A stretch of DNA of 64,000 nt from Hibiscus mutabilis (taxonomy: Eukaryota > Streptophyta > Magnoliopsida > Malvales > Malvaceae): the NCBI GenBank assembly GCA_019671005.1, contig CM033744.1, positions 400,208-464,207 on the forward strand, in the 5' to 3' direction. Position 1 is the stretch's first letter, and the number at the start of each line of letters is the position of its first letter. The notes beneath the pieces were generated by a model. It was not told the DNA's origin and did not search any database. It worked only from the letters and a program-made list of their open reading frames with translations. The position numbers were made by a program, and so were the translations under genes. Below are positions 22,418 through 34,529 of this stretch, one piece after another.

Positions 22418-23290
22418 TTAATAATCAGTGGTGGGGAGTTGCTCATGTCCGGTTTGGTTGATGAAGATGAACTCGTAGATGAGGCCGGCGAGACCACCAC
22501 CGATAAGTGGTCCAACCCAGTAGACCCAGTGATTGTTCCAGGACCAGCTAACCAAAGCCGGTCCGAATGAAACGGCCGGGTTCATTGAAGCACCATCAAA
22601 AGCACCACCAGCTAAGATATTGGCTCCCACGATTAAACCGATCGCCAACGGGGCGATTATTCCGATGTTTCCTTTTTTAGGATCGACGGCAGTAGCGTAG
22701 ACGGTGTAGACCAATCCGAAAGTCATCACGATCTCGAAAACGACAGCGTTCCACACTCCTACTCCCGCTGACAGTCCAAAAGCTGGCACGGCCTACAAAA
22801 CACCATTAGACCCTGATTAAAGTAGAAGGATTGAATTCTAAAGTTTAATATAATAAAGGGACTAAAACTATAATTAGACCCTGATTTTATAACGGTAGTT
22901 GGTTACCAGGTAGCCGGTAGAGAACTGAAGTAAGAGGCAAGCGACGGTCGAGCCAAGGAGTTGTGCGATCCAATAAAGGATGCCACGCAACAGAGTGATG
23001 TTCCCGCCGACGAAAGCGCCGAACGTGACGGCGGGGTTGACGTGGCCTCCGGAGATGTTGGCGCCGACGGAGACAGCGACGAAAAGGGCGAAGCCGTGAG
23101 CTATAGAGGCGGAAATGAGTCCCTCTGGCGTTGTCGCTCCGTTGTCGGTCAGCTTGTTGAAGGCCATGCCCGAGCCGGAGCCGGCGAAAACGAAGATCAG
23201 CGTCGAGAAGAACTCAGCCAAAGCTGCTTTTAGCGCGTCCGGGTGAGTCACCTCTTCCGGTCCGCCCACGGCTACGTTTCTGATCGGCAT
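22418..23290 (-). CDS. Tonoplast aquaporin, TIP1 subfamily
   Basis: Two exons on the minus strand, 22907-23290 and 22418-22792, encode 252 aa. TIPs are six-helix channels that pass water and small neutral solutes across the vacuole membrane. Both NPA boxes are present: GGHVNPAVTF (Asn85-Ala87) and GASMNPAVSF (Asn199-Ala201). His65 in helix 2 and Val202 after the second NPA fit the TIP1 selectivity filter (H-I-A-V). The N terminus MPIRNVAVG and the C terminus HEQLPTTDY are those of the TIP1;1 branch, and the length is typical. The 114-bp intron falls in the loop before AVPAFGLS. The start is the first ATG of the frame that gives the conserved MPIRN. The gene looks intact. Confidence 0.96.
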
Positions 23291-23369
23291 GGTTAACGTC
23301 TGATTGAAATCAAGCGGTCGGGAGTGGAGTGTTGTGTGAGTGAGTGCCGGTCTGGTCTGGTGATGTCCA

Positions 23370-23377
23370 CTTATAAG
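23370..23377 (-). promoter_or_regulatory. TATA-like box of the TIP1 gene
   Basis: On the minus strand the sequence reads CTTATAAG, 80 bp upstream of the TIP1 start codon at 23,290. A transcription start about 25-30 bp downstream would leave a 5' UTR of about 50 bases. This is the only TATA-like motif close to the gene. Confidence 0.45.
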
Positions 23378-23461
23378 CACCGTGTCTTATACATGAAAGG
23401 AGTTGGACCATGGTTACCGGTAATAATCCGTTCCCGGTTTAAATTAGTTCAAATATTTATT

Positions 23462-23807
23462 AAAGGGCAAATATATACTTTTGTACCTGAGCTTGGTTTC
23501 AAGGAGCAATTTGATACAATTTTTTAACCAAGTACTTAAAGTTGACTTTAAGGTTCAATTTGATACCTGAAGTTCTTTTGGTCCAATCCGAAACTTGACT
23601 TTTTAGTTTAAATTAGTACATAAACTTCACTTTTGATCCAAATTGATATCCACAACAAATGGTTTATATGAAGCATGAAACTAATTTCATACATCAATTT
23701 GAACCTAAAAGTCAAATTCAAATATATAATTAGACAACAAAAAACCCTTAGGTGCCAAATTTTACCTTGAGGTAAAGTTTAAGTACCAAAATGCATATTT
23801 AGCCTTT
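23462..23807. mobile_element. Foldback MITE upstream of the TIP1 gene
   Basis: The ends are inverted repeats: AAAGGGCAAATATATACTTTTGTAC on the left pairs with GTACCAAAATGCATATTTAGCCTTT on the right (trimmed and imperfect). Internal units resembling TCAATTTGATACCTGAA are repeated, as in the element at 5,117. I found no clean target-site duplication. It sits about 170 bp upstream of the TIP1 start, so it may form part of its promoter. Confidence 0.6.
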
Positions 23808-26499
23808 ATCAAAAATATTATTAAAAACGTAAAAAACAACAACTAATATATCATAAATAGTACTTATTATATTGTAACATGAATAAAGTAAAACGACAAC
23901 AACACTAATAGTTAATATATTGTAAAAAGCTAAACAATTTAATAACCAAATTTAAACAATTCATAATTCTAATTTATGATCATTTCATTATGTTTGAATT
24001 ATAGATATTGTCATGTACTTTGATTAATTAATTTTACAATTTGAACACTTTGCTTTTATAATATCATTAAATAGTTCAAACTAATTAAATAGTCTTATGA
24101 AAATGTAAAAATGGAAGTTTTTGTTAAAAATGTTAATTCCAATTTATTATACCGATATGGATGTTTTGTGTTTTGGCAAAAAAAAATTAATATTTTGTGT
24201 TGGAAATAATGTCTTCTTCTAAAATTTATTAATATTTTAATATTTTTAAAATTATTTATGGTGTATTTGTTGGAAACTGGTATTAGGGTGAGCAAAATTC
24301 AAGTTATTCAAATTCTTTAATGTTATAATATATAAAATATATCAGTTTAAATTATTCTAAAAATATAAAATTATTTTTATTAATAAATACATTTTTAACA
24401 ATTGTACATGTTTCATGGAAATATAATAAATTTAAAAAATTTAAACTAAAAAATAATTATTAATTATATAATTATATCTTCGTAAAGAATTATAAATTTA
24501 TAAATTATAAATAAACACAATAATAAATAAAGGGTAAAATTATAATTTAACTCTCAAAATATTTTTACAACTGTAAAAACTAAAAATTCTAACTTTTATA
24601 TTTAGATTAAAAAATATTTTTTAAAAATAAATTTTTTTAAAAAAAACTAGCTGTTTAACGTTATTTTGATCTCTAACTAATTTTTAAAATTAAAAACTAA
24701 TTTGAAAAGCAATTATAAATGCAGCCTAAGACGGCTAAGCGCGATAGCGTCAAATGAATAAACAAATGACATGCGTTTCGTGTTGGATAAGAGCCACGTG
24801 ATGTGCGCCGTGAAAATAGAAAAAGAGGATAAGTTTTCTGACTGGAAGTCTCATAACAGGTTCTTGTCTTTACGCCATGCGATTGTGACACGTGGTTTAT
24901 TGCTAGTAGTTGGCCAACTCATAGCTTTATGCCACTCCAAGGTATTATAGGGTTAATTGCACTAGAAGCCACTAACTATGGCCAACATTTTAAATTGACC
25001 CCTAAACTTCAAAACATTCTATTAAAAGTTTCAAAATTTTAGTGTTGTATTAATTAGATCTTTCATCAGTTTAAGCGTTAAATGCAAGTCGAATCTAACA
25101 CGAACCACATTTAATCTATTTACTATTATTTGAATTGTTTGTGTCATTCATCTGATAAATCAGCTTAAGCGTTAAATGCAAGTTATTTTCTTTTTTTTAA
25201 CAGATCAAATTCAAGTTATTCAAACAATATAATAACTTGACTAACCAAAACTTGATTGGTATGATATTAATATTTTAAAATTCATTAAAAACATTTAGAA
25301 ATTGAAACCATAATTTAAATTCGTTTAATGGATTAACTCATCATTTAGATTAAGTTTAATTATAAATTTTAATATTCAATTTCTAATAATAAATCAAATT
25401 ATTTAATCAATTCAATTTAATTTTAAGGACAACCAAACCAAACTTGGAAGTACCTTACTTGCTAGCCGCTCTACTCCAATATATTTATATAATTAAAGAA
25501 TATTATCTTCTTTTTATGATAATGAAATTAACTTATAAATTATTTAAACCCAATTTGTCATTTTCGTAGAGGAAATTAATTAACATTTGAATATCTTAAA
25601 TGATGCGACTTTTTTCGGGACCTAATCAATAATGATTGTTTAAATTAAGACAAAGTGTGTTCGAATATTTTTAGAATTAAAAATTTAGATTTATTTTTTA
25701 AATAATAAATATGTAAACGTGTATAATTTTTACGCAACATTTATATAAAAAAATTACTCTTAATTTATTGTCACAATTAATCGGATATCCAGTAAGAGTT
25801 TAGAATTATGATGATTTCGGGGTTTATGTTCAAGTCTCATCTTATGTAATTCTCTAATTTATTTATTAAATTAATTATTCCAATTCAATTTATTACAACT
25901 ACATTAAATTTAGTATTATACTATTAATTACATGTTGGTTTAGCGGGATTAGGAGATTTGTCCTTTAAGAATATTTATAATTTAAATTATGGTATTGTAA
26001 ATGGAAGAAGCTCGATTGAGAGGAGTAACTCATAATAAACATTTTACAATGTCGAGATTCAGATTAATCAATCAATAAATTAAATATCAATTATTATAAA
26101 AAAAAATCAATATTATAATAAAAAAAATTATCTTCAAGAAAAGAATAACCATTTATTTAGTTTTGAGGTAGGGGATAGTTCATTAGTAGATTTTCAATTG
26201 CAATGTCTTGCTAAAGTTTGAGTTTAGAAAATATTTTTACTAGCTTGGAAAATTGCTTATCTAACAAGTTTGCATTTTGTCACATCACTCATTTTCTTGT
26301 GTTAAGCATGACTTGAAATTGTAGATTATCTTTTTGCTCAATTTTTTTTTAAATTTACATATTATTGTTATATATAAAATATTTTTATTATTAATTGTAA
26401 TTTGGTTAAGTTAGGTGATCATAGTTTGAGAAGACTTTGTCCAAGTCTAGGAAAGATTTACTGCAGATTTGATGCAAGTTTTTAATGAATTAAATAAAC
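23808..26499. other. AT-rich intergenic DNA
   Basis: No gene is supported. A one-armed scrap of the Mutator-like foldback family starts at about 24,953 (GGTTAATTGCACTAGAAGCC, then AAATTGACCCCTAAACTT). A GC-richer island lies at 24,720-24,940. The rest is AT-rich with short ORFs only. Confidence 0.45.
24795..24894. promoter_or_regulatory. Two G-boxes in an isolated GC-richer island
   Basis: CACGTG at 24,795-24,800 (GCCACGTGAT) and at 24,889-24,894 (ACACGTGG) lie within about 220 bp of balanced composition, surrounded by very AT-rich DNA. It lies 1.5 kb upstream of the minus-strand TIP1 gene. It may be a distal regulatory block or a remnant of an unrelated sequence. Confidence 0.3.
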
Positions 26500-27534
26500 G
26501 GAAAATTCTGAGGTGAGGTACCCTTGAGGTGAGGCTAAAATGAGGCGCTATATAAATTCTTACTATTTAGGTAATAATTTGTGTAACTACATAAATTCTT
26601 ATAAATTTAACTGCACAAATTCTTATATTATAACTTAAATTCTTACCATTTGAGTAAGAATTTGTGTAAATTGTAAGCATTTGTGTAGCTACACAAATTC
26701 TTACAAAAATAATAAAAATTTGTATAAATCCACCTCATTTTAACCTTGTTGGGTGAGGGTCCCACTATGTGGTAACCCACACCGTTTTACCCCAAATTCA
26801 AAGGGGTGATTTTTTGTCCGCCATATTTAGTGTTTGTTTTTGACTTTTTAAGCCTTCAATTATGGTTTGTATTATAATATAGAGAGTTGGCTAGCTTTGG
26901 ATTGCAGATTTGAGAGATTGAAGAAAGCTCAGAAGTTTGCTCGAGAGAAAATATGGGAGAAACCCATTTTCCAGCTTTGAGCAGTTTTGATCAACTCTTC
27001 GATTGGAGGTCCATCCGTGGTTCGATTGAGCTGATTTTTGGACAGCAGCTAGGCGACTTGGTGATCTTGACTTTGGTCAGTCGGATTTTTCATCCGAGAC
27101 CCGTAGCGTCCGAAATCCCCATTTTACAGTAGTTGCATTTTTAGTGATGTTATCTCATTTTACTCTCTTTTGTTAAAGACTACTTGTTATTAGTATTGTT
27201 GGAGTTGAATGCTTGTTGTAGGTTGGATATTGTAGTCTTGTAGTTGAACATTTGATTATAGTGGAGCTTTTGATCGGACTCTAAAGTCTCGTGGTTTTTA
27301 CCCTTGATTTAGAGGGGTTTTCCACGTAAAAATATCGTTGTCTCGATTTATTTGTGTTGTGGTTGCATTGATGATTTGTGGTTGATTAGTGCTGTTAGAG
27401 AACATATTTGTGATATTGTGCTTGTCATAATTATTGACTTGAGTTATAGGGAGAAAAATAACACCGGATGTACTTCCGCTTAATTTTGGTTGTTCGGTTT
27501 CTTCCCCAACAAACCTCACCCTAAAATTTCCCCG
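26500..27534. mobile_element. Foldback MITE split by a solo LTR
   Basis: The left end GAAAATTCTGAGGTGAGG and the right end CCTCACCCTAAAATTTCC are inverted repeats. Internal segments such as AAATTCTTAC and GTAAGAATTTGTG also pair. The 7-mer AATAAAC flanks both sides (26,493-26,499 and 27,535-27,541). The right end is found only after removing the LTR inserted at 26,747, which dates this element as older than the LTR. Confidence 0.55.
26747..27511 (+). mobile_element. Solo LTR, probably Ty1/copia
   Basis: A 765-bp block begins TGTTGGGT and ends CCCCAACA, the canonical TG..CA with a TGTTGG/CCAACA inverted end. It is flanked by perfect 5-bp duplications AACCT (26,742-26,746 and 27,512-27,516). 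Near the 3' end it has GAGGGGTTTTCCACGTAAAAAT, a motif (shown in part) seen in plant copia LTRs, and TTCCGCTTAA close to the end. A TATA-like ATTATAATATAG lies at about 26,870. No internal coding region or second LTR is present. Confidence 0.85.
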
Positions 27535-27541
27535 AATAAAC

Positions 27542-28440
27542 AGCTAGGGACGGCGGCAAATCTGATTTCAGTTTCTCTATAAAATTATAAATGAATATAA
27601 TGGTCAAATTATATCTTAATTCCTATTCAAAAAAGAAAAATCTTAATCTTCTTAAAACGATAAAGTTTCAGTTTAATTTCTTTAAAATTATTAAGTTATA
27701 AGCTAATGCAGAGATAAAATTGCATTTTGAATTTAAAACTTATATTTATGTTAATGTTAAGTTGAATTTTTTGATAAATTCTATCTAATCCTAATCTTAT
27801 TATAAAAAATGAGAAATTAAGATGAACAATTTGACCTACCGGTCAATTAAGCTTATTCCTGTCATGTTACGTTGATTCTTTTATATGGTATAATCAAGTA
27901 TTATATATTTTTCTCATGATAAAATAAATACAAAATAGAAAAAAATAAAAAGAGGGTTTTTAGTTTATTTTACGTAAAATTTAGCGTTTGTGTTTTTTAA
28001 CTATTTTATTTTTTTGAACAATTAATTATTATCATTTATATTATGTTATGAATTTATATTTTTATATCGTATTCGTGTTCTTCGAATAAAATAAAAAATA
28101 AAATTTAATATAGTTCACATGACTATGCCTAAAAGATTAACAAAAGGTGGAACGAAGGAACTGAAAGGGGTCATGCCCTTAAAATGGTAACATTTAAAGT
28201 TTTAAGTTTAGCTCAATGAAAAAAATTATATTATGACGTTATAAATAGTGAAATTTTAATTTAATTCCATTAAAAATTATAAACTAAAACAACAATAAAT
28301 TATGTTTTAACCCTTTAAAATTTTATAATTTACTTTCAATTTGCCCTTGGATGACATTCCAAAGACCCATTTTCAATTCTCAAAACGCAATATTTTTTAT
28401 TAGTTTTGAGGTAATTATAAAATATCATATGTTTATAGGT
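27542..28440. other. AT-rich intergenic DNA
   Basis: No ORF or defined element. The sequence is A/T-rich, and a stretch around 28,130-28,400 resembles decayed repeat sequence. Confidence 0.4.
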
Positions 28441-28469
28441 ATTTTTATCTTTTTTTGGTATTACAGAAA

Positions 28470-28910
28470 TAGAAACGCCGTATGTCGTTCACGAAGTAGC
28501 AGCTCCCTCACCGTAGATGAGTGAATTGCATCGACAATAGGATTATTCTGAAGAGCACAAAATTAGTCTATAATGATTCGGTATGCATCTGCATTATCTG
28601 TTTCAAGCACCACTTTTTGAAACCCCAAAATTTTAGCATGTTTAAAAGCGTCATGAATACCCCAAACTTCAGCCATAAGAACTGAACACCGGCCTAAGCT
28701 CTGAAAGAATCCGATGCACCAATCCACATTTTCATTCTGTATAACTCCACCACACTCTGCCATGCCATCCCTCAACCTAACTGCTTCATCGGCATTAGCC
28801 TTGACCCAACCAGGATTGGGTTTCGACCAAAGGTTCAATGATTTAGCTGCCTCCCTCACAACGCGCTGAGACATGTCCAAGTCATGTTCCATATGGATGC
28901 ACTCATTAAG
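28470..28910 (-). mobile_element. LINE fragment encoding the RNase H domain
   Basis: The minus-strand ORF at 28,563-28,892 reads as the plant LINE RNase H domain: a PGWVKANADEAV first strand, a GGVIQN turn, AEVWGIHDAF, and VVLETDNADA with the catalytic Asp. A TAG ends the frame, but homologous text (FCALQNNPIVDAIHS) continues after it for about 30 codons. No reverse transcriptase is nearby, so this is a short dead piece. The first catalytic Asp position reads NADEAV instead of the usual VDGA-type motif. Confidence 0.75.
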
Positions 28911-29384
28911 AACCGATTTGATAAAGATTTAAACATGAGTCTACTAATGAGATCACTTGTTTGGTTCAAACTATATATATATTTTTATAATTTGAATCAT
29001 AAGTGTCTATCATATTCGTTTAACGGTTTAAATAGAGACTAATTCGTTCTTATTCTCAAGCTGCAACCTTCTTTTGTACCAATACCTATACATAAACACA
29101 CATGCTGAAAAGCGATTCGATAAATCTGTTTTTTTTCAACTATAAGTAACAGCAAACTAAAAATTTAACCAAGAAAACAAACTGCAAACGGATTTACGCA
29201 AGTTAATATTGAGTCATGATGAATATGTAATTAACCGAGATAGCAATTTATATATAATATAATACATGCATGATCTCTTCACAATCTGTTAAAGGTGAAA
29301 GCTTAAAAAGCCGTAACATGGCTGCCCTGCCTGGGATATATATATAAGTATCCTTTAATGTTCAAGCCTCTGTATTGCTGTAAT
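28911..29384. other. 3' flank of the Rab gene
   Basis: No coding signal. Bases 29,230-29,384 are probably the 3' UTR of the minus-strand Rab gene. Confidence 0.4.
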
Positions 29385-31585
29385 TTAAGAACAACAGCCT
29401 CCGGCAGGAGGCGACTGGTACTCTTGCTTTAAGATGTTTCTTTTTCCGAAGGCCGACCCTTCGTCCAAAAGACTAGGAACTTCCATTATCTGTTAAGACA
29501 GTCCGGTTCCCGGCCAGAATTTAGCCTGAGTATCCGATACTGGCATTTCAAGAAAAAACGTAGAGTCGAATTAACAGAAAATGTACCTTCAGTGCAAGCT
29601 CTTCAAAGCATTGATCCACGTTTTCTCTTGTTTTAGCACTGCATTCAATGAATGTGCATCCTAGCTCTTTTGCAAGCGCCATACCTCCTTCTATACTTAC
29701 GCCCCTTTCGGAATCCTGACATGTGACGGTTTCTTAATTTCGCTTGTGTAATTAAAATATATACACGTATATAAAATTTAGAGGAAACTTTGAACAAAAT
29801 GCAGAGTCAGAGTAACATAGATTAATATCACGAAAGATTAGGCTTACTCGGTCGACTTTGTTTCCGACAAGCATCTTGACACAGTCTTGATTGGTAGAAT
29901 AGAGCTCCACTTCTTTGGCCCAAACTTCGGACAAATTTGTGAACGTTTCTCGCCGTGTTACATCATAAACTACAACCAAAAGCCAAGAGCTATTTCAAAC
30001 AATTCGGGCAATTTCGAATCGTTTGCAGACAATATATGTAATTCAGCAACTTAATCATGATCGACTCGGACTCGGGTGTACGGCGTTTTTTCCCATGTAT
30101 TTGAAAGATACTTGGAAGGTCTTATCCCGACATTCATGTCGGAGTAACACAGAATTGAATAACTACAATTTGCCCTCACTTTAACATTATGCAAGTCCAA
30201 TATTCATGATTGTGTACTTATAGTACATGAGAGCCGGCTCGTAACCTCGCTATGCGTACTTAAAGTATTCATATCTGAGGCAAATATGAATCGGAGGCAT
30301 AAGCCTCTGAGCATCTTCTGAATACGTAAAAAATTACAAAAAGTCGAACATACTCGTATCGAGACGCATCTATATACTCAAAACGGAGTACTATTATAAG
30401 TTTTTGAAACTTTCACTAGAATGATGAACTTACCAAGTATGATCCCTTGGGCGCCTCTGTAATACGAGCTTGTTAATGTTCGGAACCTTTCCTGTCCAGC
30501 TACCATAGGCATTATCGATCCAAATATCAATCATACAATCGAAGATTGAAGTAGCAAAATCAAGTTAATCGGGTCAAGTTAGCACCGGTAACAACAAAAT
30601 TGAAACCCGGAACTCAGTTCAACTGATTAATGTAACATCAAAAATGGATATATTTTCAATGCATATGGTTCTATAGAAATTTTCCTGAGAATTTGATTCC
30701 AAAGATTGATGCTGCAGGGTGCAGAATTGGTTAAATAGAAACAAATTACATGAAGGAAAACATTTTATATGTCTGTGTTGAGAGGCTTACATGATAAGAT
30801 TTTGACAAAATCTGCAATGCTAACAGTTTAAATATATAGAAATTCATGTTGTAGCTCGATCGAGTTTCACTTTTAAAGTTTAAGCCGACTTGATTTGACT
30901 CGTTTACCTAGTAAAAGAATGAGCTAGATTCTCATGCTCGACTTCGAATCGAGACCTCAATTATCCGTTCTAACAACAAAATATATATGAGGCTCACAAG
31001 CTAGTGAAGCTCGAGCTCGATTATTTCCGAACCGAACTCAAGTAATTCATGAACACAAACCGTATTCTCTCCCATGCAAGCTAATGAAGGCAATTACAAG
31101 CATAGATAATTGAATTCAATAAAACTAAAACAGATATAGATAGACAAAGAATCAAAATCTAAAACCCGAAGGACAAATAACAAAGAACAAGAAGACAATG
31201 GTATAAACTTCATGTATGTATGTGTGTATGTATGTATGTATGAACACATACATACCAGTGTCCCAAATAGTAAGCTTTAACCTCTTGCCACCAACTGTTA
31301 ACAACTTGATCTTAAAATCCACACCTATAAACAAAGATTCAAAACAGAAAAACAAAAACCCAAATAAAAATTTTACACGAATGAAGCAAAATCAAAATAC
31401 CCAGAACTCAAAAAATAAAGTTAAAAAAGTAGAGAAATTGAACCAATGGTGGGAGCTAAATCATCTGAAGCAGCTGAAATGAAGCTAACAAGCAAACTGC
31501 TTTTGCCCACACCCGAGTCTCCGATCAACAAGATCTTGAACGAAAGATCATAGTTTCCACTACTCTGTCCTGTAGATGATCCCAT
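29385..31585 (-). CDS. RABC-type small GTPase (Rab18 family)
   Basis: Six exons on the minus strand, 31444-31585, 31256-31324, 30434-30499, 29848-29969, 29587-29715 and 29385-29489, encode 210 aa. All borders are GT-AG and the phases join cleanly. Rab GTPases direct vesicle traffic; plant RABC is the Rab18 group. The G-motifs are all present: P-loop GDSGVGKSS (22-30), Thr46 in APTIGVDF, WDTAGQE (68-74, catalytic Gln73), NKVD (129-132) and ECSAK (157-161). The protein ends GGCCS, a double-cysteine prenylation signal of the XCCX type. The start at [10 protein letters not shown] is the usual RABC start. An in-frame extension upstream has no ATG. The gene looks intact. Confidence 0.95.
31212..31242. 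repeat. ATGT/TATG microsatellite in Rab intron 2
   Basis: About seven tetranucleotide units with one interruption. It lies just inside the donor end of the intron after exon 2 on the minus strand. Confidence 0.7.
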
Positions 31586-32811
31586 TTCGATTTTTTCTTC
31601 TTCTATCAATATGCTAAAAATCCTTCCTTTTTGTCTCTATTTCCCTCAAAGTTTCTATTGTATCAATGATGAACGATTTTGAAAAAAAACTTTGGGGTAT
31701 GAAATGAATGGCTTGTTTTTGTCGAAAGTACAATGAAAAAGGAATTATAATGTAAATATATAAAGGAAAATAAGAAAGAAAGAGAATCGAAGTATTGTTT
31801 GAAAGAGAAGCCAAGGGAAAACGGATAAGCGAGGAACACCTGACACCAACGTTATTCTTTTCCTTTTCTCAAAATTGTCTTTTTCATGGTTTTATTCGCG
31901 AATTGACCCTAGACTATGCTTGAATTCCTATTTAAGCATTTAAATTTTTCATCGAAAGTGATTCTTAAATTATAGTTCTCTTAAATTGCGAGGTTTAAGT
32001 TAGATGGTAAGATTCCTCTTATTTTAATCATTGGTCGAAAGTTCGATTTTAGTCTTAAGTATGCAGTATACACGTAAAAGTAATTATTGGAGTCGTTTTA
32101 ATGTACGGCAACATCAACCAATAATAATATGGTACGTGTTTGCATATCCATGTTACGAATGTTGTCACTTATAATGTGTTGTGTTTTTATTGGTCCGAAA
32201 CATTTTTCTTCTTTTTAACCTTTTGGGATAAATTGAAAAAAAATTATAATGTAAGTACCACTTATGACAAGAAACTAAGTACGTAATGAGAATTGGAGTA
32301 TAATTTAAGGATCAATTTGTGAGAATAGGCCTTTTCTCATAGATGCGTCGTCGTTTTGGAGAGATATTGGGTTTGGTATAATGAATGGCGGGAGCCGAGA
32401 GGGTCCTACAGTTAGAATAGTGCCGACGTGGAACTCGGGAATAGTAGCGTGTGTTTCTATGTTCCAACCGTCTGGTGAAAGAGTATTTTCATGCCAGAAA
32501 GGTTAAATAGGTCAAATTCGTCTATTTTAATGTTTGATTTTTTTTTTAAATAAGATTTTTTAGTTACTCTTAATTAGTGTTGAAAATTATATATGTATAT
32601 TGTTTTTTAAATTTAAAATTAATTTGTATTATAATATTATAAAGAATTATAATTGAATTTGTATAAAAATTTTAAAACTCAACTCCACTTGATTTGGATC
32701 GAATTTTTTAAATAAAATTTGAGTCATAAAATTAAATTCATAAACTCAACTAACTGAAATTTTTTCACTCGACTTGATCGAAGCTCATCCTCAAGAGACA
32801 TGATAATTTTT
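31586..32811. other. Rab upstream region
   Basis: Contains the Rab 5' UTR and promoter up to about 32,500, with a less AT-rich patch at 32,340-32,500. A B-box-like AGTTCGATTTTAG at about 32,040 hints at a SINE scrap. No ORF is convincing. Confidence 0.4.
31754..31766 (-). promoter_or_regulatory. TATA-like box of the Rab gene
   Basis: On the minus strand the sequence reads CCTTTATATATTT, about 170 bp upstream of the Rab start codon. A start about 30 bp downstream would give a 5' UTR of about 140 bases. Confidence 0.4.
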
Positions 32812-32813
32812 TT

Positions 32814-33150
32814 GGGTAAACTGCATAAATAGTTACCGAATTTTTAGGGTACTTTTATTTTAGTCACCGCACTTTAAAACTTACGTTATAGTCACCGAAC
32901 TTTTAGTCTGCTTTCAGTAAGGTCCTTCCAGTTAACTTATGTTAAAAAACGCTTACATTGTGAAAGAAAAAAACAAAGGAGAGAAAGAAGGAAAGCTAAC
33001 GTGCCACAACAACATTTTTAACGTAAGTTAATGGGAAGACCTTATTGAAAGCAGACAAAAGTTCGGTGGTTATAACACAAGTTTTAAAAGTGCAGTGACC
33101 AAAATGAAAGCGCCCTAAAAATTTGGTGAGTATTTATGTAGTTTACCCTA
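32814..33150. mobile_element. Foldback MITE, Mutator-like style
   Basis: The two arms are inverted repeats: GGGTAAACTGCATAAAT pairs with ATTTATGTAGTTTACCC, and TAGTCACCGCACTTTAAAAC pairs with a GTTTTAAAAGTGCAGTGACC segment. The central 70 bp is purine-rich. The flanks are T/A-rich, so a target duplication cannot be judged. Confidence 0.65.
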
Positions 33151-33201
33151 AATTTTTTATTTAAGAAAAACCAAGCTAATAAGTTAGGATAATTATTTGA
33201 T

Positions 33202-33481
33202 AAGTTTCCACAAACGCCTTAGTTTTAGGGTTTAGAGACTTAGTTTAGGGTGTAGGGCTTAGGTTTAGTAGTTTAGAATTTAGGGATTGTGAATAGAATT
33301 TAGGGTTTATAGGTTAAAACTTAAATTCTCAACATATTACCCTAAAACATAAATCATAACATCTAAACCCTAAATCCTAACCCTAACCCCTAAATTCTAA
33401 CTACTACGCTTAAATTCTAAACCACTACACCTAAATTCTACCCCTAAGTTGAGTCCCTAAACTAAAGCATTTGGAAAAACT
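33202..33481. repeat. Telomere-like foldback repeat
   Basis: The left half has TTTAGGGTTTAG-type units and the right half has CTAAACCCTAAATCC-type units, so the element is an inverted repeat of telomere-like sequence. The ends AGTTTCCACAAACGCCTTAG and CTAAAGCATTTGGAAAAACT pair imperfectly. It is related to the block at 61,340-62,255. Confidence 0.65.
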
Positions 33482-33695
33482 AAAAATTTACAACGCTGGT
33501 GTATTGGATATAAATCCAATAAGTTATTCTATATATAAATAAAGTATCACCGAAATCTTGATATTGACAAAATGGAGAGATTCTCCTTTGCCAGTTGCTA
33601 CCCAACTTTTGCTCATAGTTGGCTTTCAAGGTAAAGTAAGGAAGGAATGGAATAAGGGTAAAGCTTGTCAGGTCCACTGCGTCGTGCTCTATGTG

Positions 33696-34178
33696 AATAG
33701 TAAAGAGCTAAAATGTTCCGGTCGTCTGAAACAGAGAGTATGCTGCTGGAAACATAAATAGCATTTGCTTGGATTATCGGCCAAGCTGCATCGAAAGCCT
33801 GCATCATCAAGAACCATGTTAGCAATTTTCTGGTTTCCATGACCTCCCCGCATTAGGTTAAAATCTAGCACATTAGCCACAACCGAAGTTATGCATTAAA
33901 GTACGACTCGATTTCCTTGTAGCCATTGAAAAAAAGCGAACCTGGTGACTAATAGTTTAGAATAAATATGCAGTCTTATTAGCAAAATGTTAACCTGTAT
34001 GGTTGACACCATGTAAGTATCAACTCTGGAGGGAAGATGCTGCAGAAATTCCCTCCTCGTAATCTCTTTGTTACAAACTCAATAACAGCTAGGATATCCT
34101 TCGTCCAAAGGGTACAAACAGAAGCAACGATTCTGTTAAAAACCTCTGACGGATCAATTGAAGCATCCCGAAAACACA
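33696..34178 (-). pseudogene. Two-exon fragment of an unidentified gene
   Basis: On the minus strand an exon-like stretch (about 34,175 to 33,995) reads FRDASIDPSEVFNRIVASVC and continues after a one-base frame change as REFLQHLPSRVDTYMVSTIQ, ending at a GT donor. After a 196-bp intron, with acceptor TGCAG, a second exon starts at 33,798 and reads AFDAAWPIIQANAIYVSSS to ILALYYSH, then decays. It is protein-like and conserved-looking, possibly from a large helical-repeat protein, but I cannot name it. The frameshift and missing ends make it a gene fragment. Confidence 0.5.
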
Positions 34179-34529
34179 AGCAAAATTGAGAATTAAACAG
34201 GCACGAGGGTTCACTTTCATTATCTTGAATAAAATAATAGAAAAAGTGTGTCATAATCACATAGTAAAAGCGTGCTACAAAAATAAAAATTCTTGTTAAA
34301 AATCAAGAAAAAAAGAGAATACAAGAAAACAAGAGAAACAATAAATACTGACGTCGATAACCATCTTTAAAATAAAATTACAAATAGATAATTTAATTTT
34401 AAAAAATTACCGTTTAATACAAACAAATCACTGGAACATTAAAAATGAAACACCTTAGAAGGGGTTGTTAAAAACAATTTTTAATAATTTTTTATTTGGT
34501 AAATTTCAGCACATGTCATCTGATTAATA

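Noticed and set aside
22961..23233. 90-codon plus-strand ORF
   Set aside because: It is the antisense shadow of TIP1 exon 1.
31421..31609. Longer Rab start giving an MIEEEKIE extension
   Set aside because: The first codon of that extension is TTG, not ATG, and RABC proteins start at MGSS.
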